In this document: positions 53,640-61,782 of the stretch, one piece after another | Layout: every line of letters begins with the position of its first letter | Position numbering within the stretch: the first letter of the stretch is position 1 | Origin: Pseudomonas brenneri | GTDB lineage: Bacteria > Pseudomonadota > Gammaproteobacteria > Pseudomonadales > Pseudomonadaceae | Reading direction: 5' to 3' | Length of the DNA: 64,000 bases | Assembly: GCF_007858285.1 (NCBI RefSeq) | Contig: NZ_VFIL01000003.1 | Location: 310,001 to 374,000, forward strand | Notes under the pieces: model-generated | What the model was told of the DNA's origin: nothing | Databases searched by the model: none | What the model saw: the letters and a program-made list of their open reading frames with translations, nothing else | Position numbers and translations under genes: made by a program

Positions 53640-53732
53640 TGTAGGAGCCGGCTTGCTGGCGATGGCATTCTTGCTGTTGCCACATCTGTGGTCGATACAC
53701 CGTCATCGCCGACGAGCTGGCTTCTACAGGGG
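53640..53732. repeat. Divergent REPIN in the puuE-uraH gap
   Basis: TGTAGGAGCCGGCTTGCTGG and imperfect inverse CGACGAGCTGGCTTCTACAG; third subclass, with mismatches, centre holding CCACATCTGTGG hairpin. Confidence 0.8.
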
Positions 53733-53754
53733 GGAGGGATGTTTGTTGAATTTA

Positions 53755-53764
53755 TTGTGTACAA
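53755..53764. promoter_or_regulatory. Palindrome TTGTGTACAA, candidate purine operator
   Basis: One mismatch from TTGTATACAA; located 98 bp upstream of uraH and next to TTTTTTTGAAAAG. Could serve uraH while the copy at 53519 serves puuE. Confidence 0.6.
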
Positions 53765-53861
53765 TTTTTTTGAAAAGTGTCTTAATCGGCTATCGCCGGC
53801 TTTTCATTGCCCTGCAAAGGTGCGGCCTCTTTATTAATCCACGACACGGGAGCTCCGATCC

Positions 53862-54215
53862 ATGGGACGACTGACCACACACGTACTGGACGCCGCCCAC
53901 GGCTGCCCAGGCAGCGCCATCAAGGTTGAACTGTTCCGCGTCGAAGGCGCGCAACTGGAGCTGGTCGCCAGTGCCCTGACCAACAGCGATGGCCGTTGCG
54001 ACGCGCCGCTGCTGCAAGGTGATGAGTACCGCAGTGGTGTCTACCAGTTGCAGTTCAGTGCCGGCGACTACTACCGCGCCCGTGGCGTGCAACTGCCGGA
54101 ACCTGCGTTTCTCGATGTGGTAGTGCTGCGTTTTGGCATCAGTGCCGAACAGGATCACTACCATGTGCCGCTGCTGATTTCGCCCTACAGCTACTCCACC
54201 TATCGCGGTAGCTGA
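53862..54215 (+). CDS. uraH: 5-hydroxyisourate hydrolase (transthyretin-like)
   Basis: 117 residues. Hydrolyses 5-hydroxyisourate to OHCU. Starts GRLTTHVLDAAHGCPGSAIK (catalytic His), DGRCDAPLL (Arg), and ends with the family signature YHVPLLISPYSYSTYRGS. Cytoplasmic form, no signal peptide. Divergent from puuE, yet functionally the second step of the same pathway. Followed by a terminator. Confidence 0.98.
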   Translation: MGRLTTHVLDAAHGCPGSAIKVELFRVEGAQLELVASALTNSDGRCDAPLLQGDEYRSGVYQLQFSAGDYYRARGVQLPEPAFLDVVVLRFGISAEQDHYHVPLLISPYSYSTYRGS

Positions 54216-54259
54216 GTCGTCACCTCGCTTCACACCCCCAAATGCTCTTCGTTGGTTTC

Positions 54260-54286
54260 GCCCGCTCACACTGCGGGCTTTTTTTT
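54260..54286 (+). terminator. Terminator after uraH
   Basis: GCCCGC (54260-54265) and GCGGGC (54273-54278) with a seven-base loop and eight T. Confidence 0.92.
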
Positions 54287-54293
54287 GCCCGCT

Positions 54294-54396
54294 CTGTAGG
54301 AGCGAGCTTGCTCGCGAAAAACGTCAACGATAACGCGCGTTGTCTGGCTACACGCGGTGCGCTCGAGTTCTTCGCGAGCAAGCTCGCTCCTACACG
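54294..54396. repeat. REPIN after uraH
   Basis: TGTAGGAGCGAGCTTGCTCG and inverse CGAGCAAGCTCGCTCCTACA; centre about 60 bp with CGATAACGCGCGTTGTC. Confidence 0.92.
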
Positions 54397-54410
54397 GCGT
54401 CAGGAAGCCA

Positions 54411-55037
54411 CTAGCCCCTGAGCAGCGATGCCGCCCCGGCGCTGCCAAACAGCCCGGCACTGAAACGGTTGAACCAGCTCTGGCCCTTGCCGGTGCGCAG
54501 ATACCGCGCGGCACCATGGGCTCCCAGGCCGTAGGCCAGCTTGCATAGCAGGTCCAGCACGGTCCAGGTGGCGATCATGATCAGCAGTTGCGGCAAAAAC
54601 GGCTGCTGGCTGCTGAGAAACTGCGGCAGGAAGGCGGCGAAAAACAGAATGTCCTTGGGGTTGCTCGCGCCCAGCACAAAGGCCCGGCCAAACAGCGCGC
54701 GAAAGCGCGGTACGGGTGCTGCGTCCGGCACCACGGCGCCCTGGGACGGCAGGCGCGACTGCTGCCAGCTCTGCCAGGCGAGGTAGAACAGATACAGTGC
54801 ACCGACGATCTTCAAGGCGCTGAACAACTGCTCCGACGCCAGCAACAAGGCCCCCAGGCCGAGGGCCGAGGCGCTCAGCAGGCAGATCGAGGCAAACACC
54901 CCGCCAAGAAACGCCGGGTACGAACGGCGCAGGCCGTAGTTCAGGCTGTTGCTGATCATCAGCAACGACAGCGGCCCCGGAATCAGGATCACGATCAAAG
55001 CAGCGCCGCTGAACAGCAGCCAGGTTTCCACGCTCAT
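54411..55037 (-). CDS. LysE family translocator
   Basis: 208 residues, about six helices: FSGAALIVILIPGPLSLLMI carries the PGP motif of the RhtB/LysE superfamily; LGASNPKDILFFAAFLPQFL the family's second motif. Exports amino acids or related metabolites. GGAGGAATGTA precedes ATG 55037. Sits between uraH and the AzgA-type permease; no clear link to purines. Confidence 0.92.
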   Translation of the reverse strand: MSVETWLLFSGAALIVILIPGPLSLLMISNSLNYGLRRSYPAFLGGVFASICLLSASALGLGALLLASEQLFSALKIVGALYLFYLAWQSWQQSRLPSQGAVVPDAAPVPRFRALFGRAFVLGASNPKDILFFAAFLPQFLSSQQPFLPQLLIMIATWTVLDLLCKLAYGLGAHGAARYLRTGKGQSWFNRFSAGLFGSAGAASLLRG

Positions 55038-55056
55038 TACATTCCTCCATACATGC

Positions 55057-55087
55057 AAAAGCCCCACCCGAGGGTGAGGCGGTTTTC
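55057..55087. terminator. Terminator after AzgA-type permease
   Basis: GCCCCACCC and GGGTGAGGC (55061-55080) pair with one G-U on one strand; T-runs lie on both sides (AAAA at 55057-55060 gives TTTT on the minus strand). Confidence 0.7.
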
Positions 55088-55100
55088 GCCGGCTTCCGAG

Positions 55101-56462
55101 TTACAGGAAGACAAACTTGGCGATGAAAATCGCGCACAGCACCCACAGGCTGATGGAAATTTCCTTGTACTTGCCAGTACCGGCCTTGAGGGCCACGTAG
55201 GTGATAAAACCCAGGGCGATGCCGTCGGCGACGGAAAAGGTCAAGGGCATCATGATCGCCGTGACAATCGCCGGGATGCTGTCGGTGGCGTCGTCCCATT
55301 CAATATGGGCCATGCCGCTCATCATCAGCATCGCCACATAAATCAATGCACCGGCCGTGGCATACGCGGGAATCATGCCCGCCAGCGGGGCGAAAAACAT
55401 CGCTGCCACAAACAATACGCCCACGGTAACGGCGGTCAGCCCGGTGCGCCCGCCTGCGGCCACGCCCGCAGCGCTTTCCACATAACTGGTCACTGGCGGC
55501 ACACCCACCACCGCACCAAACACGCTGGAGGCGCTGTCGGCTTTCAAGGCCCGCGAGAGGTTTTCGATCTTGCCGTCGGCGTTCACCAGCCCGGCGCGCT
55601 GGGCAACGCCCATCAGGGTGCCGGCAGTGTCGAACATGTGTACAAACAGGAAGGCGAATACCACGCTGATCATGCTGACGTTGAACACGCCCATCACGTC
55701 CATCGCCATCCAGGTCGGTGCCAGGCTCGGCGGGGGCGCCACAATACCCTGGTAATGCACCAGGCCCAGGCCCCAGCCGGCCAGGGTAACGGCGATGATG
55801 CTGATCAGGATCGCACCGAACACCCGGTGATAACTGAGGATCGCGATCAGCAAAAAGCAGATGGCCGCCAACAGCGGAGCCGGTTCATGCAGGGAGCCGA
55901 GCTTGATCAGGGTGGCGGGGCTTGCAACGATGATGCCGGCGGTTTTCAGGCCGATCACCCCCAGAAACAGACCCACCCCCGCGCCCATGGCGTGGCGCAG
56001 GCTTACCGGGATGCTGTTGAGCAGCCATTCGCGGATGCGCGACAGCGTCAGAATCATGAACAACACGCCGGAGATAAATACCGCACCCAGCGCGGTCTCC
56101 CAGGTGTAGCCCATGGTGCCGACCACGGTGTAGGTGAAAAACGCATTCAAGCCCATGCCGGGAGCCAGGCCTACAGGCCAGTTGGCATACAGGCCCATCA
56201 ACAGGCAGCCGAGGGCCGCGGCGATACAGGTCGCGACAAAGGCGGCGCCGTGGTCGATGCCGGCATCGGCCATGATGTTGGGGTTGACGAAGATGATGTA
56301 GGCCATGGTGATGAAGGTCGTGAGGCCGGCGATCAATTCGGTCTTCACTGTGGTGCCATGCAAGCTGAGTTTGAACAGGCGTTCCAGCCAGCCCTGCTTC
56401 ACGGTTGAAAGGTGGGGCGGACTGCGATCCAGCGTAGGGGCGTCGGATTTATGGCTTTCCAC
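55101..56462 (-). CDS. NCS2 family permease, AzgA type (hypoxanthine/guanine/adenine)
   Basis: 453 residues, 12-13 helices. Family motifs: TTFITMAYIIFVNPNIMADA, GLAPGMGLNAFFTYTVVGTM, FVHMFDTAGTLMGVA and VPPVTSYVESAAGVAAGGRT. These distinguish AzgA/PbuG permeases from the xanthine/uracil branch found upstream in this window. GTG start at 56462 preceded by GAGGAGTACTTGCT. TTGTATACAA lies 130 bp upstream, so regulation with urate genes is probable. Confidence 0.93.
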   Translation of the reverse strand: MESHKSDAPTLDRSPPHLSTVKQGWLERLFKLSLHGTTVKTELIAGLTTFITMAYIIFVNPNIMADAGIDHGAAFVATCIAAALGCLLMGLYANWPVGLAPGMGLNAFFTYTVVGTMGYTWETALGAVFISGVLFMILTLSRIREWLLNSIPVSLRHAMGAGVGLFLGVIGLKTAGIIVASPATLIKLGSLHEPAPLLAAICFLLIAILSYHRVFGAILISIIAVTLAGWGLGLVHYQGIVAPPPSLAPTWMAMDVMGVFNVSMISVVFAFLFVHMFDTAGTLMGVAQRAGLVNADGKIENLSRALKADSASSVFGAVVGVPPVTSYVESAAGVAAGGRTGLTAVTVGVLFVAAMFFAPLAGMIPAYATAGALIYVAMLMMSGMAHIEWDDATDSIPAIVTAIMMPLTFSVADGIALGFITYVALKAGTGKYKEISISLWVLCAIFIAKFVFL

Positions 56463-56591
56463 AGCAAGTACTCCTCAAGAGTTTTATTGTTATTTCCAGC
56501 ACCGGACACAGGGGTGGGCAGCGGTGCTTTGAGGTACCAGCGGGTTTTGTTGACCAGTAGGTCAGGAACTCGCACGAAGCGAATTATGCTT

Positions 56592-56601
56592 TTGTATACA
56601 A
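56592..56601. promoter_or_regulatory. Palindrome TTGTATACAA, candidate purine operator
   Basis: Third copy, extended as CTTTTGTATACAAAG, in the gap between the AzgA-type permease and the MarR gene, both on the minus strand. It lies 130 bp before the permease start and 54 bp after the MarR gene stop. Confidence 0.65.
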
Positions 56602-56654
56602 AGAAAGCAAATAATGTTTGCGATTATGTGTGCAAAAAAGATGAAAGGCCACTC

Positions 56655-57086
56655 TCAAGGCAGGGTCAGGGCCTTGTTCACCGCCAGCCAGCCATTCACT
56701 GCGTCCTCGCCGGCCTCGGCAAAGGCGCGCTGCAGCAACTTGACTTGCTCGCGGCGCAGGGCGTGTTCGAAGCGCTGGCCTTCTTCGGTCAATTGCAGCA
56801 GGCGCTTACGTTTGTCGGTGTCCGAGGCGATGCTGTCGACCAGGTGCATTTCCTGCAATTGGCGCAGTGGCATATTCAGCGCCTGCTTGCTCACCCCCAG
56901 CAGTTCCAGCAGTTGCTTGACGTTCAAGGCGGGGTAACGGGCGATAAAAAACACGATGCGCTGATGCACCCGGCTCAAGCCCCGGCGCTCCAGCATTTCA
57001 TCGGCCTTGGCGGTGAAGGCCTGATAGCCGAAGAAGAACGCTTCCATGGCGGCTTGCTGCGAAGTCTGGTTTTTAAGGTCAAGCAT
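56655..57086 (-). CDS. MarR family transcriptional regulator
   Basis: 143 residues. Winged-helix: AKADEMLERRGLSRVHQRIV, LNVKQLLELLGVSKQALNMP (recognition helix) and the wing DTDKRKRLLQLTEEG. Divergent from an aminotransferase-GST unit. Two GTCAA-N5-TTGAC palindromes lie in the 81 bp gap, one of them covering this gene's own ATG (57084-57086), which predicts autorepression. Confidence 0.9.
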   Translation of the reverse strand: MLDLKNQTSQQAAMEAFFFGYQAFTAKADEMLERRGLSRVHQRIVFFIARYPALNVKQLLELLGVSKQALNMPLRQLQEMHLVDSIASDTDKRKRLLQLTEEGQRFEHALRREQVKLLQRAFAEAGEDAVNGWLAVNKALTLP

Positions 57087-57096
57087 ATTGACGTAT
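57078..57096. promoter_or_regulatory. Candidate MarR operator, copy 1
   Basis: GTCAA-GCATA-TTGAC followed by GTAT (57078-57096). The MarR start codon lies in the centre of the site. It shares arms and GTAT extension with copy 2. Confidence 0.65.
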
Positions 57097-57119
57097 CTAC
57101 CCGGGGCGTCGTAATTTCG

Positions 57120-57138
57120 GTCAACCAGTTTGACGTAT
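57120..57138. promoter_or_regulatory. Candidate MarR operator, copy 2
   Basis: GTCAA-CCAGT-TTGAC followed by GTAT (57120-57138), 42 bp (four helical turns) from copy 1 and 30 bp before the aminotransferase start. Confidence 0.65.
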
Positions 57139-57167
57139 TTCCCCCAGGCTTTGCTACCGGTGACCCT

Positions 57168-58334
57168 ATGGCTTTCTCTGAACGTGTTTCGCGCCTTAAA
57201 AGCTCCTTGATCCGTGAGATCCTCGCGGCGGACCAGCGTCCGGAGGTGATGTCATTCGCCGGAGGCCTGCCCGCCGAAGCCATGCTGCCGGCGCTGGATT
57301 GGCAGGGCATGCCGCCGGCCATGGGTCAGTACGGCATGAGTGAAGGCGAGCCGCAATTGCGCGAGTTGCTGGCGGCCGAAGCGCGAGCGCTGGGGGTGGC
57401 CTGCGAGGCCAGCCAGGTGTTGGTGGTCAGCGGCTCGCAGCAAACCCTGGACCTGGCGGCCAAGCTGTATATCGACCGGGGCACGCAGATCCTGCTGGAA
57501 GGCCCGACCTACCTGGCTGCCCTGCAGATCTTCCAATTGTTCGGCGCCGATTGCCTGACCGTGGAACTGGAAGCCGATGGCCCGGACCTGACGGCGCTGC
57601 GCAGCAATCTGGAACGCCATCGCCCGGCATTCATCTACTTGATCCCGACCTTCCAGAACCCTTCGGCGGTGCGCTACAGCGAAGCCAAGCGCGACGCCGT
57701 AGCGGCCTTGCTGGATGAGTTCGGCGTGACCCTGATCGAAGACGAGCCTTACCGCGAGTTGACCTTCGATGGCGCCAGTGCGCGGCCGATTGTCAGCCGG
57801 CTGCGCAAGGCCAGCTGGATCTACACCGGCACCGTATCGAAAACCCTGCTCCCCGGCTTGCGTGTCGGTTACCTGATCGCCAGCCCCGATGTGTTTCCCC
57901 ATCTGCTCAAGCTCAAGCAGTCGGCGGACCTGCACACCAACCGCGTTGGCCAATGGCAGGCCATGCAGTGGATCGGCACCGAGCGCTACCAGCAGCACCT
58001 GGTGCAACTGCGCAGTTTTTACCGTGAGCGTCGTGATGGGTTCCAGGCGGCACTGAAGCGCCACTTCGATGAGCTGGCCGACTGGCAAGTGCCTCAGGGG
58101 GGATTATTCTTCTGGCTGACCTTGAAACAGCCCTTGGATACCCGCACCTTGTTGGCACCAGCGCTCGATCAGGACGTGGCGTTCATGCCCGGTGAACCGT
58201 TCTTTTCCGAGCCAGACCAGCACCATGGGCACCTGCGGCTCAATTTCAGCCACATCGACCCGGCGTGCCTGGACGAAGGTCTCAAGCGTCTCGCGGCGGT
58301 GGTCCGTCAAGCACAGCGCGCGCAAGCGGCATAA
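57168..58334 (+). CDS. PLP-dependent aminotransferase, class I/II
   Basis: 388 residues, fold type I without a GntR domain. Motifs: MSFAGGLPAEAMLP, QYGMSEGEPQLRELLA, GSQQTLDLAAKLYIDRG, IPTFQNPSA, LIEDEPYRELTF, and catalytic Lys in YTGTVSKTLLPGLRVGYL. Related to LysN/MocR-type aminotransferases (2-aminoadipate, aromatic or branched substrates). Starts at ATG 57168 just after the operator; an upstream frame extension runs antisense to MarR and is not credible. Ten bp before a GST gene. Confidence 0.9.
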   Translation: MAFSERVSRLKSSLIREILAADQRPEVMSFAGGLPAEAMLPALDWQGMPPAMGQYGMSEGEPQLRELLAAEARALGVACEASQVLVVSGSQQTLDLAAKLYIDRGTQILLEGPTYLAALQIFQLFGADCLTVELEADGPDLTALRSNLERHRPAFIYLIPTFQNPSAVRYSEAKRDAVAALLDEFGVTLIEDEPYRELTFDGASARPIVSRLRKASWIYTGTVSKTLLPGLRVGYLIASPDVFPHLLKLKQSADLHTNRVGQWQAMQWIGTERYQQHLVQLRSFYRERRDGFQAALKRHFDELADWQVPQGGLFFWLTLKQPLDTRTLLAPALDQDVAFMPGEPFFSEPDQHHGHLRLNFSHIDPACLDEGLKRLAAVVRQAQRAQAA

Positions 58335-58344
58335 GGGGAGCTTC

Positions 58345-58947
58345 ATGTACAAGGTTTATGGCGATTACCGCTCGGGCAACTGCTACAAGATCAAGTTGAT
58401 GCTCAACCTGCTCGGCATCGCGTATGAGTGGGTGAATGTCGACATCTTGAATGGCGACACACAGACCGCCGAGTTCCTGGCGAAGAACCCCAACGGCAAG
58501 ATCCCGGTGCTGGAACTGGAAGACGGCACTTGCCTATGGGAGTCCAATGCGATCCTCAACTTCCTCGCCGACGGCAGCGAATTCCTGCCCAGCGAGCCGC
58601 GCCTGCGCACGCAGGTGTTGCAATGGCAGTTTTTCGAGCAATACAGCCATGAGCCGTACATTGCAGTGGCGCGGTTTATCCAGCTTTACCTGGGCCTGCC
58701 GGACGATCGGCTGGAGGAGTACAAAACCACCCATAAAGGCGGCTACAAGGCGCTGAAGGTCATGGAAAAACAACTGCAAGCCACGCCGTACCTGGTGGGC
58801 GACCAGTATTCGATTGCCGACATTGCGCTGTATGCCTACACCCATGTAGCCCATGAAGGTGGCTTCGACCTGAGCCCCTACCCAGCCGTGCAAGCCTGGC
58901 TTGAGCGTGTGGCCAGCCATCCCAAGCACGTGCCGATGCTCGACTGA
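58345..58947 (+). CDS. Glutathione S-transferase family protein
   Basis: 200 residues. N-terminal thioredoxin-like domain (KVYGDYRSGNCYKIKLMLNL; GKIPVLELEDG with cis-Pro; ESNAIL binding the glutamyl part) and all-helical C-terminal domain (SIADIALYAYTHVAHEGGF). The Ser in RSGNC is the likely thiol-activating residue. Co-transcribed with the aminotransferase. AAGGGGAGCTTC before ATG. A REP hairpin terminates it. Confidence 0.92.
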   Translation: MYKVYGDYRSGNCYKIKLMLNLLGIAYEWVNVDILNGDTQTAEFLAKNPNGKIPVLELEDGTCLWESNAILNFLADGSEFLPSEPRLRTQVLQWQFFEQYSHEPYIAVARFIQLYLGLPDDRLEEYKTTHKGGYKALKVMEKQLQATPYLVGDQYSIADIALYAYTHVAHEGGFDLSPYPAVQAWLERVASHPKHVPMLD

Positions 58948-58952
58948 TAGGC

Positions 58953-59001
58953 GCGGTCAAAATGTGGGAGCGAGCAAGCCCGCTCCCACATTTTGACCGC
59001 G
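58953..59001. repeat. REP palindrome, probable terminator
   Basis: GCGGTCAAAATGTGGGAGCG-AGCAA-GCCCGCTCCCACATTTTGACCGC is a long inverted repeat between convergent GST and glutaredoxin-like genes. Confidence 0.88.
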
Positions 59002-59008
59002 TTTTCTG

Positions 59009-59380
59009 TCAGATCGCGGCGAAGCGCTTATCCAGGTAATCGATGATTACCTTGGAGTCATACATCCAGGTGGTCTGGCCGTTTTCTTCGATACGCAGGC
59101 ACGGCACCTTGATCTTGCCACCTTGCGTCAGCAAAGCCTGGCGGTCCTGCTCGTTGTTCTTCGCATCCTTGAGCGCCACCGGCACATTCAGGCGGTGCAG
59201 GGTGCGGCGCGTCTTCACGCAGAACGGGCAGGCGTGGAACTGGTACAGGGTCAGGCCCTTGGCCGCTTCATTGACCTGCGCCTGTTGCTCGGCAGGGCGC
59301 TGTTTTTTACGTGGGCGGGTCAGGAAATCGCCCGCGATGATGACGTGGCCGAGGCCCACTCGAAGTGCTTTGACGAACAT
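59009..59380 (-). CDS. Glutaredoxin-like / GST N-terminal domain protein
   Basis: 123 residues. N-terminal hydrophobic or basic segment (VKALRVGLGHVIIAGDFLTRPRKK) then a thioredoxin-fold domain (about 45-123) with CPFC active site in YQFHACPFCVKTRRTLHRL, cis-Pro in KVPCLRIEENG and YDSKVIIDYLDKRF. Likely a membrane-associated thiol-disulfide exchange protein. Converges on the GST gene. Confidence 0.88.
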   Translation of the reverse strand: MFVKALRVGLGHVIIAGDFLTRPRKKQRPAEQQAQVNEAAKGLTLYQFHACPFCVKTRRTLHRLNVPVALKDAKNNEQDRQALLTQGGKIKVPCLRIEENGQTTWMYDSKVIIDYLDKRFAAI

Positions 59381-59440
59381 GGCTGAAACCTCTTGCCCAT
59401 GACAGAAGGGGCCGCAGCTTACCTGATTTCCACGGGCGAA

Positions 59441-59468
59441 AAAAAACCGGCGATGAATGCCGGTTTTT
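59441..59468. terminator. Bidirectional terminator before folE end
   Basis: ACCGGC (59446-59451) and GCCGGT (59459-59464) with GATGAAT loop, A-run before and TTTTT after; acts on folE from the minus strand. Confidence 0.85.
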
Positions 59469-59482
59469 CCTGGCGCCGCCGG

Positions 59483-60028
59483 TTACTTGATCAGGCTGAG
59501 GAACTCGCTGCGGGTGGCCGCGTTTTCGCGGAACTCACCCAGCATCACCGACGTGATCATCGACGAATTCTGCTTCTCCACACCGCGCATCATCATGCAC
59601 ATGTGCTTGGCCTCGATCACCACGGCAACGCCCAGGGCACCGGTCACCTGCTGGACCGCATCGGCGATCTGGCGGCTGAGGTTTTCCTGGATCTGCAGGC
59701 GACGGGCATACATGTCGACAATCCGCGCGACCTTCGACAGGCCCAGCACCTTGCCGCTCGGGATATAGGCGACATGGGCCTTGCCGATGAACGGCAGCAA
59801 GTGGTGTTCGCACAGCGAGTACAACTCGATGTCCTTGACCAGCACCATTTCGCTGCTGTCGGAGCTGAACAGGGCACCGTTGGTGACCTCTTCCAGTGTC
59901 TGCTCATAGCCGCGGCAAAGGTATTGCATGGCCTTGGCGGCACGTTTTGGCGTGTCGAGCAGGCCCTCGCGGGAGACGTCCTCGCCGATTTGGCCGAGGA
60001 TCGCTGTGTAATTCTGTTCCAGGGACAT
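59483..60028 (-). CDS. folE: GTP cyclohydrolase I
   Basis: 181 residues. Converts GTP to 7,8-dihydroneopterin triphosphate, first step of folate synthesis. Zinc motif [20 protein letters not shown], then [20 protein letters not shown] and [19 protein letters not shown]. Typical length. ATG 60028 ([10 protein letters not shown]) chosen over an upstream extension, which lacks family similarity. Next to smr-type gene on the same strand. Confidence 0.97.
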   Translation of the reverse strand: MSLEQNYTAILGQIGEDVSREGLLDTPKRAAKAMQYLCRGYEQTLEEVTNGALFSSDSSEMVLVKDIELYSLCEHHLLPFIGKAHVAYIPSGKVLGLSKVARIVDMYARRLQIQENLSRQIADAVQQVTGALGVAVVIEAKHMCMMMRGVEKQNSSMITSVMLGEFRENAATRSEFLSLIK

Positions 60029-60095
60029 GAAACTACCTGTGGGATTTTCGCAAAGTGCAAGGGTACGGTGGCCGGCAGATCGCTGCAAGCGTGGG

Positions 60096-60653
60096 TTACT
60101 CGTCACGCCCTTCGAGCATCGTGCGCTTGAGCATCACATACACCGCGCCGGCGCCGCCATGGCGCGGTTGGCAGGAGGTGAAGCCGAGCACTTGGGCATG
60201 CTGGCGTAGCCAGGTATTGACGTGGCTCTTGATCATGGGGCGCTTGCCGTCCAGGCGCACGGCCTTGCCGTGGGTGACGCGTACGCAGCGGATTTCGAAT
60301 TTGGTGGCTTCGGCAAGGAAGGCCCAGAGGGTTTCCCGGGCCTTTTCCACGGTCATGCCATGCAGGTCGAGGCTGCCTTCGAACGGGATCTGCCCAGCCT
60401 TGAGCTTGCGCACCTGGCTTTCCTGGACCCCGTCGCGGGACCACATCAACTCGTCTTCGGGGCCGACGTCAATCACGAACTGGTCCGACAGGCCGTCCAC
60501 CGTGGTGGCGTCAGTGCGCACCGTGGCCGCCTGGCGCAGTTTGGCGATCTGCGCGCGGTCGGCCTTGGGTTTGCCGGTATCGGCGCGGTCGTGCTTGATC
60601 GGCTTGACGCCGCGCAGCTCGTTTTTGAACAGGGAAAAATCGTCGTCTTGCAT
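60096..60653 (-). CDS. Smr domain protein
   Basis: 185 residues. Charged N-terminal half ([20 protein letters not shown]), C-terminal Smr (MutS2-like) domain with [20 protein letters not shown] (DLHG motif) and [12 protein letters not shown] (HGK in place of HGxG), [20 protein letters not shown]. Members such as SmrB cut mRNA at collided ribosomes; domain order resembles that group. Same strand as folE, small gap 67 bp. Confidence 0.88.
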   Translation of the reverse strand: MQDDDFSLFKNELRGVKPIKHDRADTGKPKADRAQIAKLRQAATVRTDATTVDGLSDQFVIDVGPEDELMWSRDGVQESQVRKLKAGQIPFEGSLDLHGMTVEKARETLWAFLAEATKFEIRCVRVTHGKAVRLDGKRPMIKSHVNTWLRQHAQVLGFTSCQPRHGGAGAVYVMLKRTMLEGRDE

Positions 60654-60729
60654 GGCAGCCTCCGCGAAGGGCGGGCAGTTTACCCAAATCAGCGCGGTTG
60701 ATGCGGGACAAAACGCTATCAGTGCTCGA

Positions 60730-61050
60730 TCAGTCGTGCTTTTTCATCAGGTGTGAGGCGATGTTCAGCGCCAGTGGTTCACGCATGCGGCGTCGGCAAC
60801 GGCGCCACAACCAGACGCCGAGCCACAGGATCAACAGCCCGCCGACTAACAGCACCGCCGCACCGCCCGGGCTGGTATTGAGTTCGCCCAACGCAGGCGA
60901 GTGGCCAGACAGCGCGGCGCCACCGGCCAACGAGAGCAGCAAGCCAAACAGCGCGAGCAGCGCGGCAAACACCGCGCCCAGGCGCAAACGCCAGTTGCTC
61001 TGGCCCTTGGGGCGCAAGCGACGAGCGTCAAATCCATCGGATATCTTCAT
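60730..61050 (-). CDS. Small membrane protein, function unknown
   Basis: 106 residues. Two predicted helices: LRLGAVFAALLALFGLLLSL and GGAAVLLVGGLLILWLGVWL, basic linker RRCRRRMRE at the end. Start ATG 61050. Similar genes near smr are unnamed in Pseudomonas. No function inferred. Confidence 0.75.
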   Translation of the reverse strand: MKISDGFDARRLRPKGQSNWRLRLGAVFAALLALFGLLLSLAGGAALSGHSPALGELNTSPGGAAVLLVGGLLILWLGVWLWRRCRRRMREPLALNIASHLMKKHD

Positions 61051-61191
61051 TCCGACCTTTCCTCCAGGGTATCGGCCCTTCGACCGGAAGATAAACAACT
61101 TGTTCCGGGCTGGGAGGCAATTGCGGTAAATGACAGGCTTTAGCGGATGAGCGGGGCCGCAAGATGGCCGCGCCGCTCATCGACAGGGCGA

Positions 61192-61782
61192 TCAGATCAG
61201 ATCTTGGGTCAAGGCGAGGGTGGCGAAGTTGTCGGCCATGATGGCCATTTCAGTTTGCTGGACATGTTCGGCGCTGAGGATGCCGCCCTTGTAAGGCAAA
61301 TCGCGGGTGGCGCAGGCGTCTTCCACCAGGGTGCAGCGAAAGCCCAGGTTCTTCGCCGCGCGCACGGTGGTGCTGACGCTGGAGTGGCTCATGAAGCCGC
61401 AGACGATCAAGTCCAGGGAGCCCAGGTCCTGCAGGGTTTTTTCCAGCGGCGTGCCGTGGAAGGCGCTGGGCAGCAGTTTGCCGATGATGGTTTCGTCGTC
61501 TTGCGGTTCCAGGCCAGGAATGAACTCGCCGCGCTCGCCCTGAGGGTCGAACAGGCCGCCGACGGTGCCCAGGTGACGGACATGCACAATGGGGCGCCCG
61601 GCCTTGCGTGCGGCGGCGCTCAGTTGCTTGATGTGTTCTACCGCTGCGTCCATGCCCGACAAGGCGAGCGGGCCGCTCAAATACTCTTTCTGGGCATCGA
61701 TGATCACAAGGGTCGCGTGGCTCAAATTGGCCGGTGCGTAACCGCGACCGCTGAGTTGAAACATCGTCTTTGGAACGGACAT
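61192..61782 (-). CDS. Isochorismatase-like (cysteine hydrolase) protein without catalytic Cys
   Basis: 196 residues of the cysteine hydrolase/isochorismatase fold. Catalytic Asp29 in LVIIDAQKEY and Lys102 in IIGKLLPSAF are present, but the usual Cys in the GxxTxxCVxxT motif is Ser135 (CGFMSHSSVSTTVRAA), although Cys128 is close. Thus it may act like isochorismatases, which do not need Cys, or be a divergent hydrolase. Stands alone, facing away from prmB. Confidence 0.85.
   Translation of the reverse strand: MSVPKTMFQLSGRGYAPANLSHATLVIIDAQKEYLSGPLALSGMDAAVEHIKQLSAAARKAGRPIVHVRHLGTVGGLFDPQGERGEFIPGLEPQDDETIIGKLLPSAFHGTPLEKTLQDLGSLDLIVCGFMSHSSVSTTVRAAKNLGFRCTLVEDACATRDLPYKGGILSAEHVQQTEMAIMADNFATLALTQDLI

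Noticed and set aside
54588..56408. About 600-codon plus-strand frame antisense to the LysE exporter and AzgA-type permease
   Set aside because: Low-complexity Gln/His/Arg-rich translation and crosses two well-supported genes and the gap between them.
56412..57167. N-terminal extension of the aminotransferase, as in a MocR-type fusion
   Set aside because: The extension runs antisense through the MarR gene and has no HTH; ATG 57168 gives a normal family length.
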